A DNA stretch of 64,000 nucleotides from Cyclospora cayetanensis (Eukaryota; Apicomplexa; Conoidasida; Eucoccidiorida; Eimeriidae). This document shows positions 12,130-24,400 of this stretch, piece by piece. Where the stretch lies: NCBI RefSeq assembly GCF_002999335.1, contig NW_020312392.1:186001-250000 (forward strand). Reading direction: 5' to 3'. Within the stretch, counting starts at the first letter, position 1. Each line of letters begins with the position of its first letter. Below the pieces are notes generated by a model. It saw only the letters and a program-made list of their open reading frames with translations, was not told where the DNA came from and did no database searches. A program made the translations under genes and the position numbers.

Positions 12130-13540
12130 TCTGCATGCGCCAATGCAACTTCGAGGCCATGTGTTTGGCTTGCTAGGATCTCCAGGGGCGTTCGAGTAAT
12201 AGCCTATAATGCTCCCACGACCCATGAAGAATGGAATAAGCATCTACCTGGACAGAGGTCTGGTACACAGCGCGACGAAATTTTCACGTCAGACTGGTGG
12301 ACAGAGTGTTGGGAATTTTCCGGGCACACTACATCTTTTTCTAGTGTAGGAAGTGTATTCTTGGCACCTCTCCAATTAAATTACTGGGATACAGGGTGGC
12401 AGCCCACTGAATAATGCGCAATCGCTGGAAAATCAAGGTTATAAATATGTCTAGAAGAGCTGTACAACGAAACACGTGTAGCGCAGCTCTTTCACACTGT
12501 TAGCTACCAGCATATATTTATAAGGAGGGCAACCTCCGCTGACATGGGGACATTGCTTGTGAAGTTTACGGAAGAGACTGACTCCAGTGAAGTTAAAGGC
12601 TTCTGCAGTGGTGAATGCTTCGAGACACACAGTAGTCGACTTTACAACCTTGGTAAATCTTGATTCCAGCAGGCCTTGTGTTTCTACTGAGATACATTAA
12701 AATACGCAGTTGATGGACCACGGAAGCAAGCTGATAAGCCAAATGCGTTTGTGAGTATCAAGATGTTTGATGCCAAAGAACAATATGCAGTGTGTTACTA
12801 TGGAATAGTAACCCTCATATAGGCTCTGGAAAAGTTGCACCCAGCACTGATTGCAGCTTTTTAAGGCATGTGCAGACCATAGACCGTGGCCGTAATTGTT
12901 GCACCTCAAATCAACAATACCCATGCCCCCGCTCGCACCAAGGTGCCTTGACTTATTCTTGTACTTCCAAGGTTTATGCATTGAACACAAATCTGGTGGT
13001 AGCAGTTCACTCCATCGCAGCCCGCCAGAGACCATCGCAGTGAGAAAAGTTACCGTGAGGAAAAATGCTGGTATCATTGCCTACAATAGAAAGAGAATTG
13101 TGCACATGTCCTTCAGGTAGGGCAAGCCAACAGATTACATATGGCTATGAGTAAGCTCAGGGAACATAGTGTGAGTTCAAGCCCCTCCGCAGCTTACTTG
13201 AGCTCCCCATCTAGGGCCCTGCAATGTCTCTTTAGCCTTGACAAAATCTATCACAAGTGTGAATGCACCAAACCCATGTCAATCATATGGCACGGCACAA
13301 GGGTACAAGCAAGGCATACGCTACTCCTAAAAGACAGGCGTGCTGACTTGGCATATGCAGCTACCTCAAGGACTAGGTGGCATTCTCTACAGACTACAAA
13401 GCAATCTAATGCATCTGTGTGAAACTGACTTTCCCAGATCAGTCTTTTCAAGCTGCTAAAAGGCAGTGGGCGCTAGTGTTACTGAATTTTAGTATGCTGT
13501 AACCGCGCACAGCGAAAAGGCGCAATACAGCTTTCGAATA
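12130..13540. other. decayed middle of the retroelement (RT C-terminus, RNase H)
   Basis: By position this should hold the rest of RT and RNase H of the element, but I could read no motif. Short frames on both strands (for example the 126-codon minus frame at 12697-13077) have no domain features. Confidence 0.3.
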
Positions 13541-13544
13541 CTGA

Positions 13545-14240
13545 GTACATTGGGCAAGATGGTTCGCTTCATCCGTGTCCTTACTAGTGTAAAGGCTGCC
13601 AGTGCCTTTGATTTGTTGAGGGAACGCCTAGTATGTTATCATGAGTTACCACCAACACTATTATCAGACAGGGATGCTTACTTTGTTCTGCAATTCTTGA
13701 AGCTCTTTGAAGCAGCTCGAAGACCACTGAAGCTCTTCCAAATGTCTGGCGCCCCAAATTTAACAGCCCAGAAAAAGCGGGTTCGGCGCGGCTTTCTGCA
13801 GGCGCTGCATACATACATCGAAGGCGACAAGTCGTTATGGAGTCTCTATTCTCTAAAGCAGGGGCGGCAAATAGGCTTGCAGTGCAGAATGTTACGCCCA
13901 TCAATAGAATAGGGGTCAATCCTGAGTGCTACGCACTAAGACCCCGCTGCTGAGCTTGAGGCCACATCAGCGCCTACAGCGCAACGCTTTCTCAAACTGG
14001 TTAAGGGTGCAGCAGCTCTCATTGGGCTAGCTCAGGCACTACACAGCAACTACGCAGACAAAACTCATATAAAAGTGGGTTTCGCTGAAGGTGACCTAGT
14101 TTGGCTCCCCCCGGCTTAATGCAAGCCCACCACACAGTCGTTTAAGCGTTGTTTTGTTGGCCTGATCGAAGACGATCCAGCGTCCTCCCATCAAGTTGCA
14201 ACATCCCGTCTTTCATGTTGCCCCTCGCTGCTCTCAACAG
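13545..14240 (+). pseudogene. Ty3/Gypsy integrase relic
   Basis: The core reads KMVRFIRVLTSVKAA, then LLRERLVCYHELPPTLLSDRD and FVLQFLKLFEA, aligning with the Ty3 integrase core (KM--FIP, the HGLP--IVSDRD catalytic block, then F---FW--LF). The second catalytic Asp is retained in LLSDRD. The first Asp region is lost, and the third acidic position (TERVNR-L-QALRTY-) reads KKRVRRGFLQALHTYI, so the Glu is replaced. After stops near 13911 the C-terminal module continues in another frame with NYADK and FAEGDLVWL, then HPVFHV at about 14199-14216, a signature of the Ty3 C-terminal domain. With stops and a missing Glu it cannot be active. Confidence 0.7.
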
Positions 14241-14339
14241 GCTATGCATCAATTGTACGGTTTGACCAAATTATTAAAAACTGGAGGCTTAGGGCGTAGA
14301 TGGGGACTACCCAGAAAAGTAGGCTGGAACCCTGATGCA

Positions 14340-14560
14340 GATTTGCTAACAGGAAGCGGACGAAGAGTTCGTAGTAGAGTAGAAATGTCCTGAGAGTGAC
14401 GTGGAATGGAAAGTCACAAAAAAATTGAAGAAGAGCGAAGACCTCTTAGCTTTTTGCGCATCAAAGGCCAAAGCCACCGCCGGAGGAGCTGCTGTGCCAG
14501 CCACCGATTGATGTGACATACAGTCATATGTGGTATGCACGTATTTTAGCGTTAAATTGA
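14340..14560 (+). pseudogene. possible chromodomain remnant after integrase
   Basis: Directly behind the integrase HPVFHV block the three frames show GRRVRSRVEMS, SFLRIKG and PPPEELLCQPPIDV. Read across frameshifts, these resemble the basic entry, the YLVRWKG core and the helix after WEP of a chromodomain. Chromoviruses carry one here to target integration to chromatin. The match is short and needs frame changes, so it is tentative. Confidence 0.25.
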
Positions 14561-15870
14561 ACGGAGTACGGTGAACCCTACTACCACCGGCGTGCGCCGT
14601 TGATAAAAATAGAAGAACGAGCCTATTAAGTTTCGTGGTGCGATACTGCCACCGCGGTGTTTCTGGCAGAAAGGTGTGGTTAGATCTTTAGTTGTATGCG
14701 TTATAAAATGGTCTCCCCTATTTGGCTTGAAATACACTGCATCATTACCTGCAGTGATCCGTAGTGCACAGCCTCGACTTTGATGTGCGAGACCGTTTCA
14801 TGCTTATGCCTAATTTTGGCTACCAGTGCTGGTAGATGCTAGAGACCCACCTCAGTACCTGAACCGTTTCTCCAGTAAAATAAGAAGTATAGACCTTACC
14901 CGTCAATCAGAAGCTATAGGGTCCTTGCGGTGTCAATGGAAGTAAGAGCGCATGCGTATTCAGTGCAGTTATTTACTATATATATCTTTAAACTGTGCTG
15001 TCCATGGATTGCCTTGCTCTGGTAGTGCGGTGAGCAGCTCAGTTTACCAAGGTGTGTAGCGTTGGTTCTGTACACTTCATGCAGCCTATATTAAGGAGGA
15101 ACATCTTTTGACCTACCACTATATTCAATCCGCCATCCCTTTTTTCGCAAATCGAAGCAGTATTCAACGTGTGTGAGCAGGCTCCCAAATAGCCATTGCG
15201 ACCCAAGGTTTAGGGCCCAGAGATCATTAAGTGGCTATGGACGGCTGTGACGACACCAAAGCGACCATGGAATGGTGCTTGCCGATCAGCATCGGTGCAA
15301 ACCTGACCCTCCTTACCATGCCGTGGTAGTGAAGATCTCATACGAAGATCCGGTGTGTGCGTGGCAATGTCCCAAAACGGATAACAACTCAACCCAAGGT
15401 TCCCAAATGGCTGTAGAAAAGCATGCCAAGAAGCAGTTCTGTTCCTGCCTTGGGACTGATTGTAGATACTAAAGAAAGACGCCTTCTTAAATCGATGTTT
15501 GTTTTCTTACTTTCACGCTCATTGAGCCTGCAGCTACGCACCCGTGTGTAAAACCGCAGGGCCTAAAGGACTAGCGACTGCCATTAGAAATGATATAGAG
15601 GTTTACGAAAACAACCAAATTTATGCAAAATTAAAACTTAAAAAATTATTGGATAGAGACAAGGTTCTATGCATACACCATTACGTGCAGGTGGAGCTTG
15701 CTTTGTCGCATTGCCACAGAGCACACCACCTTGGATGCATCCAAATGCAGCTAGCTACACTTTAGGTACCGAATACTCGCCTTGACATTGGCCTGACCCA
15801 TAATGATGCACGGCAATGGATCCCCTGCATTATAAAAACATGCAGCTTCAAGGAAGTGTGAAATAGTGAC
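14561..15870. other. stretch between retroelement relics
   Basis: Short frames at 15272-15472 and 15544-15765 are open but have no clear motif. If the RNase H relic to the right belongs to a second element, its RT should fall here; no YxDD or palm block could be read. Confidence 0.3.
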
Positions 15871-16200
15871 GGAATCTTGTGTAGTTTTCAGTGGCAGTCA
15901 CATCGATCTGCCTTCACGGTGAGAACACCTCAGTACAGGGTCTCTTATTCTTATGGTGTTAGTGCGCGGAGTGCCCTTTCAACTGACAGGCCAACACCTG
16001 AAGGGAAAGTTTTGATGATAGTCTACTGCGCACGGCACCTTCTTGCTGACACGCCTAATTAACTTGATGAAAACGATGTTCTTTCTTTTGCTAAGTTCTG
16101 TCAACATGCGTTTTGCTTGACTATAGGCCGCGCTCTTAATACAACCGAGCGGATATTTAATTGGCAGGTCCTCCAGATCCCATAATGCTTTTTCGGCCAT
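15870..16200 (+). pseudogene. Ty3/Gypsy RNase H relic
   Basis: The frame reads VSARSALSTDRPTPEGKVL, then MIVYCARHLL. This aligns with the RNase H segment YASR-LS--ER-Y---E-E-LAIVYA--H-R of Ty3 elements. After a stop and a frame change comes HAFCLTIGRALNTTERIFNW and QVLQI, matching F-LRTDH-AL-----...R--RW---LQ. The catalytic TDAS block upstream is not readable. It lies downstream of an integrase relic, the reverse of Ty3 order, so it belongs to a different copy or a rearranged piece. Confidence 0.45.
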
Positions 16201-18870
16201 TTGGCCAGTTTTGCCCTGACTGATCTTGCTGCTTTTAGTTTCAAGGTCAACGCGAGTGTTCTATGATCCGTGTCGTGAGTCACTTCCTCAACCGTCAAGA
16301 GCGTCAGGATTCGCTCAATGCTTCAAGCAGCGCCTGAAACCTTTTGCATTAATTGCATAATGCTGCCATACAACGGGCTATCCACGCCTCGATAAATCGT
16401 ATTCTTACGTTTTTGCTGCAGAACTCCGTCGACCGTGTACCCTGACTCATTTCCACCTAACACGTATGCGCTTTGCGAATTCAGTGCTTATGTTGTGATA
16501 GTTGAGAACCGTCTACAACAAGGACTGCGGAATGTCCCCACTAAAATAGTCTCCCTCCTCCTGGTCCCATAGCCCACACTTGCGGATTTAGCAAATATAA
16601 GCCCTGCTAACGTCGTGCAGTATATCCGCGCTGAGAAAAATCTTTCAGTCTGCTGCCACTAACCACTTCCTCCACCCAGGTCTTAATCGCCTTTACATTA
16701 GAGGTCTGTGTAGGATCCTTTTTTGCTACCTCTCGGCGTTCCAAGTACTCGATATATTCCAGTAATGAGATTAGCACACTTTCTTCAAGTACTTCCAGTG
16801 TCTGAAGAATTTTGCTAGAAGAATGATGTGGGACGTTAGGTTGCTGCTCTAGGTGAAAAAAATACTCCATGTAAATGGCTTACTCTCTTTCCGCTTAATG
16901 GCAGGAATGCGCAAATCCCTGCTGTTGTGTCTAGCCCGAATCCCGTAACTAGTAATTGATATTGCCTCACAGGGCTGCTCTGTATTGTATTGGTCCCCAC
17001 GCGCCAACCAAGCTTGCTCAAAGCTTTGTTCTGTCTCCATTCCAGTGAAATCCCCAGCTTCGGATTTCAGTAAAACAACATTCAGCCTCAATGATCAATT
17101 TTTTTGAGCCCTTGACGATTCATGACCAACGTATAATATTTGCCAGGAGCCCTGATCGACTTACCATGATTTTTCCCAGCCGACCTATCTGTTAAACCTC
17201 GTAGACGCGCAATGGCTTTCGCTGACGTTCTCTCCGGTTTCTGTGGTTGAGCATATGGATTAATCGTACTTACGGCCGAACGCTGCACGTGTGCAGCTGT
17301 TTACACTAGCTGGGAAAACGTCAGTAGGTAGCCTTGGGAGAGTGGTGCCATTTTGTAGGAAAAGCTTGCTTTTTGGGACCAATTAAAGGTCTTCCACTTA
17401 AAAAGGAGACTGTGGCTTGCGAGTCATCATGAGCCGAAAACGAATAGGAGGAATCAATTCGTGATAAAACTTTGTCTGTTTGCTGTCACTAAGTCTCCTG
17501 TCACTCCCAACACCGGCCACTGGCTCGTTTTCTGTGTGTCTGCTTTTATTCCAGTTTCGAGCTGTGCAAAGATGCTACTTTGTTAGAGCTTTGAGGTCTC
17601 AGTCCCCTGCTGCCAGCAAATATTCTGTATACAGAGATTATTCATTTGGTAAGTACCCCTGTTACGGAGGATGATGTGCATCGCTGAACTAGTCAACGCA
17701 CTCCGGTTGGCTTCCTCTATGTTCCCTTTTACCGTACGTCCGCAAGCAGCTTTAGGCGGGCTTTGCGTTTAGCTGTAGTCCTCCGCCCAGTCTGTGATGA
17801 CATATTTTGTTAGGCTGGCTATTGTTTTGCCGGCAAAAATAAGCTGTGGAGCTGCTACGTGAAGACCTCTTGTCTGCATCCTTCTGAGAAGAAGTTCGCT
17901 CCTTCTGACAACCAGTCCACGTCGGATATCACTTATTGCGCTGTGCCGGGCACAATTTGAGTAAGGTATCTTCCAACAGTCCCATATGTGACCAGTGACC
18001 CCTCAACAGCATTTTTTCGAGACAGTTGTCCCACAGGCTAGCTTGAACCACTGGTGTGATTGATATTGTATGGTGAAATGGCAATCCCAGAACTGGTCAT
18101 CCCATCCCGACGGACTGACAGGCTTTCGTGTCCATCAAAGCGTCGATTCTTTGCCCTGCCACAGAGCGCTTAAAAGGCTCACGCGTTCTTGGCTCCCGAG
18201 AGTCGCCATCGGCAAGTATACAAGATTGTAGATGATGTGCATGGGTATACGCCAACACGAGAGCCACGCAGCGCGTGCAAGCCTCTTAAAAGAGTAGTTA
18301 TAGTAAACCCATAATGAGTTTGTCCCTTTCGTGCGTTCTAAATAGACTTCTCCATCCGGATGTTGCGTAGCAGAGTCACTGAGTTTGACCTTTGCAAGCC
18401 ATTAGAATAGCCGAACTGTCAGCTAAGCAACTACCGTGTCGGTTGTCAGCGATAGGGCACTTGGTGGCAACTTGGTGGGGATACGTAGCTTGGTTATGCC
18501 GGCTTGCTGCAAGACGTCTGAGCTGATTTACTATACTGCGGAGTTGTGAAATTTCTGGCTGAGCAGTGGAGGCGTCTGCAGCCGATATATGCAGCAAAAT
18601 TCTGCTCCAGGAGACTCCGACGACAGTCGACTGTGGCGAAGTATCACCTGCCATCGTGGTTGATTGTGCAATGCTCCCCTGGCATTGCATGTAAAATGAC
18701 CTTCTGATGGCATGACAGATTCCCCGCCCAATTTTTCAGCTGACTCTTGTGCCGTTCCCTATTTCCTCGCTGAGTCGGTCTCAAACCGTACAGCCCCTGG
18801 AATGCCGGTGTTTCGCTTAGGGCTATTTGTGAGTTGTAACTATTTTAATTTTTTTGCAGGCAAGCCTCTT
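16201..18870. other. region of presumed retroelement debris
   Basis: Open frames on the minus strand (16607-17288) encode basic or charged peptides such as ESVLISLLEYIEYLERRE, which could be gag-like or chance. A minus frame at 18376-18690 is Gln/Ser-rich. None can be assigned. No LTR pair was found. Confidence 0.25.
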
Positions 18871-19065
18871 CATAGAGCAGCCTGCAGCCATTGGCTCAAG
18901 GCCTCGTACTTGGTGGCGGATCACGCTGACTATGGCGCCTCAGTTGACTTTGAGGCATTTTGTGGCTTGACATCAAATGCCACCATAGGTGGAGTACTGC
19001 AGTGCGTGACTGCGCTTGAGGCATACGAGCATTGCTATGAAAGTGATGCGATCGTCCACTTTTGA
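18870..19065 (+). pseudogene. weak RNase H-like fragment
   Basis: The frame contains LKASYLVA, then DFEAFCGLTSNATIGGVLQ. This resembles the RNase H entry of Ty3 elements (LK-A---AP-L...PFE--CDAS--AIG-VL-Q), with the catalytic Asp lost. A pyrimidine tract and TTGCAG precede it, so an ordinary exon is a real alternative. No following YASR block was seen. Confidence 0.22.
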
Positions 19066-19564
19066 TAAAACTGAGGCTATCCTTGCTTAGTTTTCAGCGC
19101 ATGAGAGCCTCTCTGGCCTGTCACTCTTTTATCCTCGTCGCTTGCCGTAACCCGCTAGCCATCCCTGATAGCCGGCCTTCCACTCGATGATCGGATTTTT
19201 CAAGGGGCTGCTGATGTGGCCATATTTTTTGTGTCGGTGTCTTTTCGTATTGATACAATGTCTTAGCGTCTGCTTTCACGGAATGCTTGAGAAAGGAGTA
19301 TGGGAACTTCCACAAACAAAGGATCTTCAGATCATCACTTGTTTTTGGACGTCTTGTTAGCAGCCCCTTTAGTTGTCACGTATTGTACAAGATGCTTCGT
19401 GTACTAGAGTCGGTGTATGTTGCGAAGTGTGCCATTCACAGGTGTTGTACATCCAATTGCTGAACAACGAATCGGGGGGAGTCGGCCCTATGATCGAGTA
19501 GCGTGTATGAGGGATTGTACTAGGACAGTATGAGACCGCTCTGCCTATTTGGAACATAGGAACG

Positions 19565-19850
19565 GACCTCGATAGCGAAACTGATATAGTTGCCAGTAGT
19601 TATGCTTCTGCCAGCTATGAGGGGCGATGCAAGCTACGTATGTCTGCCCGGTCTGTTGGATGGATGAAAGTCTCCGGCGAATGTGTGCGAGGAATGAAGT
19701 TGCATGGTTTCGGACATGAGGCTTTCTTCTACTTGCGCATGTCCATGGAATGGTATGTAAACATATTTTTCACTCTCTGGTGTAGGTAACGCACAAAGCA
19801 AAGTCTTGCAGGGCTGGTACTGGGTATGCCCTTCATCCTAGATTGATATT
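19565..19850 (+). pseudogene. Ty3/Gypsy aspartic protease relic
   Basis: The frame reads LDSETDIVASSYASASYEG, then KVSGECVRGMKLHGFGHEA and FFYLRMSM. This aligns with retroelement protease: LLDSGA----S-SYA around the catalytic Asp, then VSG-CRGV---IGGHEF--DFYVLPM. The Gly of DSG reads Glu. In a second frame GLVLGMPFIL (19811-19840) matches the DVILGM-WL flap end. In intact elements this protease cuts the Gag-Pol polyprotein. The copy is broken by frame changes. Confidence 0.5.
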
Positions 19851-19879
19851 TTGCTGAACTGACATGTACGTTCGCGAAA

Positions 19880-22800
19880 AGGGTTACCGGGATATTCACA
19901 TGCCTTGGGGTGTTTAGGGTTTTCTAAGCTTTAGTCATCCCAATAGTTCCGTCCAGTGGTTGGAAGTCCGAAACACCGTCACATTGATACGTTCAATGCT
20001 TCATGCAGAGAATCGGCCGAGAGCATTCTAGCCCAGTCTCTATATGGGTAGGAAAAGGGGCCTACGGAGTAAATATCATTCAACCTCGAAAGCCTTCTTC
20101 CAGCAACTTACGCTTGCTCATGAAATGCCATACCCAAGATGTGCTGTAAGAAATTTTCAAGCTGCCTTAGCGCGATGGAGTAACGGGTGCACCTTTATAT
20201 TCCCTTCTGTCGCTCAGGGCGCTTAGAATTAGTACTGTGTCTGAAAGTGCGCCATCCTGCCGACTTGGCTACCAGTATTGTCGTTATTAGGATCTGGGCT
20301 AAGCATGCGAAGAGTGCTCACTGGCTCACTAAACATTGAATGGCCATGAAGATACAATTGGCGTGCTTGGTGAATACTCGTCGATTTACGGCTATTGTAT
20401 TGCTGCACACAATTTGAAAGGCGTTTGTGGTCACGATCAAAAATTAATAGACCGTTGAGGACAGACGCACCACGAACAGTCTGACACGCTCTCCGGTCGC
20501 CCACTAGGCACGTTATCATTCGTACTCGCTCGATCTCGAGGACGCTAATTGTAGGATTCCTTGTTCCCGACACACCAGCTTTCTTTAGAAAGGGCCTCTA
20601 GTGGTTGGCCCTCTGGTCCCGCCAGGCTTATTTGAGTTAGTGGGGTCCTGTAGGTTCCAAATGTAAGAATTCACTACTTGGAAGGTTTAACTTTTGAATG
20701 TCGAATTTATTGTCCATCCATTGTTGTTTAATTACGTTTTTTTATCCCGATCTCGACGTTTTTTTACATACTCTTTCTGTGCCAGCTGTGTTTCTACATG
20801 TTTGTTTCCGGTATTTTGATCAGCATCTCTGGTAGTCATAGTCTTAACGGTACATGAAATCTATTTCTTCAAGCTGGCTGTATACCAATTGTGAAAGTCT
20901 AGATGATAAAATCCATTACAGAAAAGGGAAGTGGAAGGTGCAGAGCCATGGCGCGTCGCGAAGTTCAGTTTGGGTCATTGACTTGGTGATTTTTGACCAA
21001 GGTCGTGATGCCGTACCAAAAAGACACGGCAGGAAGTATGGCTAATTTTCTACATAGTTCAAATTTCATTCCTTCGGTTTACAGCTGTGAAGGAAATTCT
21101 TGATTTCTTCGATGTTACTGTGCACTAAGCTTATGACTCACGTTTTACCAGTTGCTATGCAAGATGGCGTTGTTTAGTCACGCATAAAAAGTTACGAGTG
21201 CATGGAAATCCTAAATTGCGCGTAAACGAGAGCGGCGGTTTGCACTGTCAGGACTCCTTTGGAAGAATTCTGACGCATCTGGTTTAACAACATTAGAGCA
21301 TTAGTTGATATTTAAGTATTTTCAGCGTTGCTGCTGCCATGTTCTGTCGTAGAAATAGCAAATATTGGATTACTCACTTAACCTTTTTAGTAATGGTGTT
21401 GACATTGTGGCTATGGGGAATAGTTCGTAAATGGACAAGGTGAGTTGAAGGCGCTTCGGAGCTTTCTCTTGTTTCCGTGTTAGAGGGAGCGTTACTTCTC
21501 TGTGGGTTTCCAGGAGGTGGATTCCACCTAACAATGCATTGAGCGTAGGACAGTGCCAGGGAACCGCAGATGGCGACAATGTGAGCATTTTTCATTTCTG
21601 TCGGATCAACCTATTGTAGTACACCACTGCTCCATGAAGTGGGTGGTATTAGCTTGCGCTTTCAAACTGGAATTAAGTTTGCGGAACGGTGCTTGATATG
21701 AGTCTTTTCTTGCTGCCAGTAGGCAATGACTTCATAGGACAAAAATTTTTTTTGGTGCTTTACCGTGAGAGACCACAAGGGGCAATCGTGGTGTCAAATC
21801 TTGAACGTACTGAGCGACCCGGTAGAGTTTGTGTCCACCAAGAATGCTAAAGTCAATAATTGCAAGGCGCGCGTGTTGATGGGCTGTTCAGCATACACGC
21901 GTGGCTGGCAACCAGTGCTTAGGTTCGTGCGTTTTGTAATGTAGGTTGCACATAGCAGCATGCCAATGCTATGTGATTACTGACGTAGAGACAGGTAGAG
22001 ATTGAGAGCGTACACAGAGGAATATCGTGTTTCTCAATAGCCTAAACGAACATGCAAGTAGTGTAACAAGAGCTATAGCCATACCATATTTTTGGATAGG
22101 TAAATATTTCTTTCGCACAGTACTTTGCTGCCTATTTCCGCTGGGCGCTTGTCGCTAGAGATGGGAACATATGGGCATGCTGAAAAGCCAAACCGTGTTG
22201 TGTGTCTTTGGAAAATAAATGTATCAAAGGATATTGCGACACAGTAAGGCACCGAAGCATAGAAAATTAATTCAGATTTATGTGTTTGAAAAACGAGAAA
22301 CTGTTTAATAGGTTAGTATGTGTATAACTCTTTGGGGTTGCGGGGATATTCGGATGTGTAAGCTACTAAACAAGTGTTAAGAGCAAAACATGGTGTTTAG
22401 TAGTGTTGGTTTTAAACCCTTAATACAGCATATCTCCGCTCAGCAAATCCAGCTGTTGTATTATAATTTAAATGAGGAAACGTTGGCTTTGGTTTTAGCT
22501 GCGCTGTCATTGAAAAGGAAACCAAGCGTGAGTATAGAACTTTTGGGATTTGACGAGTAATTCGCTGTTTCCGTGTCCCCATGTTGACACTGGTAGTTTA
22601 AGGTGTTTGTGCGAGTAAGTGTACAAAAAAGCTTAGTAGTTTTGCTTCTAAGAGCGTTGGTTGAATGAAAATGCTGCTTTCATTTTTTGACTGTCTTTTG
22701 AAACCGCCTCAGAGTAGTGATTTTATAGAATTCTGCAAAACTAAGGTTCAGCTAGCAACAGTGTGTGGGCAGAGGTTCAGCACAATTTTCATATTTTCAA

Positions 22801-24400
22801 TTGACTGTGGGCTTTGTTTTATCCCTAGCATGATAAATATCCGGTAAAGTCTGACACTCCTAAACACTTAAGGGCAGTCGTTTAAGACTATTCGACACTA
22901 AATTGTTTTGCATGCATGTCGATGGTTCTGAGTTGATTTCTATTCACATTGGACAGGATGGGATCTACGATTTTCCTTACGGCGTCTGTGAGATCGAACA
23001 GCCTTAGGTTGTAATGGAGTTACGGTAATCGAAAACTTCTCATGCAAAACGGAGTTTTTCATAGAGAAAAGAATGCGGATTATTGTATTTGTCACCAGTT
23101 TTTGGAGACAGGCTAGGCTGTTACGGATAATTTCATTATGGTCTTAAATGCAGCTAGGTTGACGAACAGAAAAAGGTATTCTGTATTGGTGAAATATCAG
23201 AGCAGGCCCTGTAAGAGGTGAAGTCCACCTCTGAATACTTAAAAAGCATGTTGCGAAAAAAACAGGCTTAGGACTAAAACAGCAACACATTGACTAAGTG
23301 CAGCTGCTTTGCTATGTTGTTTTGTACCAATAAGGTAGAAACAAACACTGAGCTTCAGCATATCTTCGCATGTATGTAGTTTCTAGCACTATAGTCTGCA
23401 GAATAAAAAGCATCGTGAGTGACCAAATATAACTATTGCATTGTCTACTGTGACCAACCTAACGAAACTCCCCAACATGTTTTTTTTTTCAAAAAGAACT
23501 GCTAGTAGTGTGTGACATTAAATCTTTCAAACATAAGCGCAAAAAAATTGTTTGCGGATCAACCAAGTATCGTAAAGGCTTTTTTTAGTAGACGAAAAAC
23601 CGTTTGATGAAACATGATACGTTATTTTAATCAAGCGTACTGATATAGGCTTAAGAACGCGTGCAGCACAAGATTATTTTGTGGGTCTATATCTGTAATA
23701 AAAACAACACGAAAGCAAAAAAAAATGCTAGCTAAATGAAAATGTGGTGCACGTTCAGCGACAAAGTAAATTTTGGTTGCAACAGGAAGCTCATATACGC
23801 CATGGAGCACGTTTTCTGCAATTGGCGCCTAAAAAAAAAAGTACAGCAGAGGAACATTTGAGCGCCTCCAGTGATGCTATCTTCTGAGAGAGGCGAAAAG
23901 CCAAATATTCTTGATTAAAGGTTTTCTAAAAAAAATAGGAAAATGCAACACATATTCGTGCCACTTAGGACTCGACGCCTGTTTTCGTAGTGTGCTTGTC
24001 AAGGTTCTTCAAGCGTGAGCGCCATCAGCAACCAATGTATAATTTGTCGGCAAAAACCTGAATGTCCATGACTTTCATGTGCTATTGCCCTGACTCTTTA
24101 TGGTGCTGTGCATCAACACTTTGAGAATAGCAATATTTTAGGCGATCCGCATGCGTTAGCATTCCATCTGACGTTGAGATATCAAAACTTGTGTGAAAGA
24201 CCTCAACAGTTGACAACCTCAGATTTCGAAAAGGTTCAATGGTATGGTGCCATTGTCGGGTTTATACACATTGACACTAACGGGTATATACACCAGCGCT
24301 TTCATATCTGGATAATTAGTCACTTGGCGTGCACCAGGAAAACAATAACAGCATGCTACTCTTTGAGCACTGACACTTATGTATATGTAGGAAGGTTTTG
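19880..24400. other. 4.5-kb AT-rich, G/T-biased stretch without a gene
   Basis: Between the protease relic and 24.4 kb there are only short frames on both strands. No RT follows the protease relic where one would be expected. Homopolymer A/T runs are frequent. On the + strand G and T outnumber C and A, the opposite of the next stretch. Confidence 0.4.

Larger units (their letters stand above)
9900..14560 (+). mobile_element. degenerate Ty3/Gypsy (chromovirus-like) retrotransposon
   Basis: Within 4.6 kb, all on the + strand and in canonical Ty3 order, there are fragments of a gag zinc knuckle (10239-10280), the reverse transcriptase N-terminus and palm entry (11761-12120), integrase core (13545-13900) and integrase C-terminus with the HPVFHV motif (14030-14240). 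A possible chromodomain remnant follows at 14340-14530. Spacing between the fragments matches an intact element, which argues for one decayed copy rather than scattered chance matches. Every fragment is cut by stops and frame changes, so it is inactive. LTRs and target-site duplications were not found. Boundaries are approximate. Confidence 0.6.
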
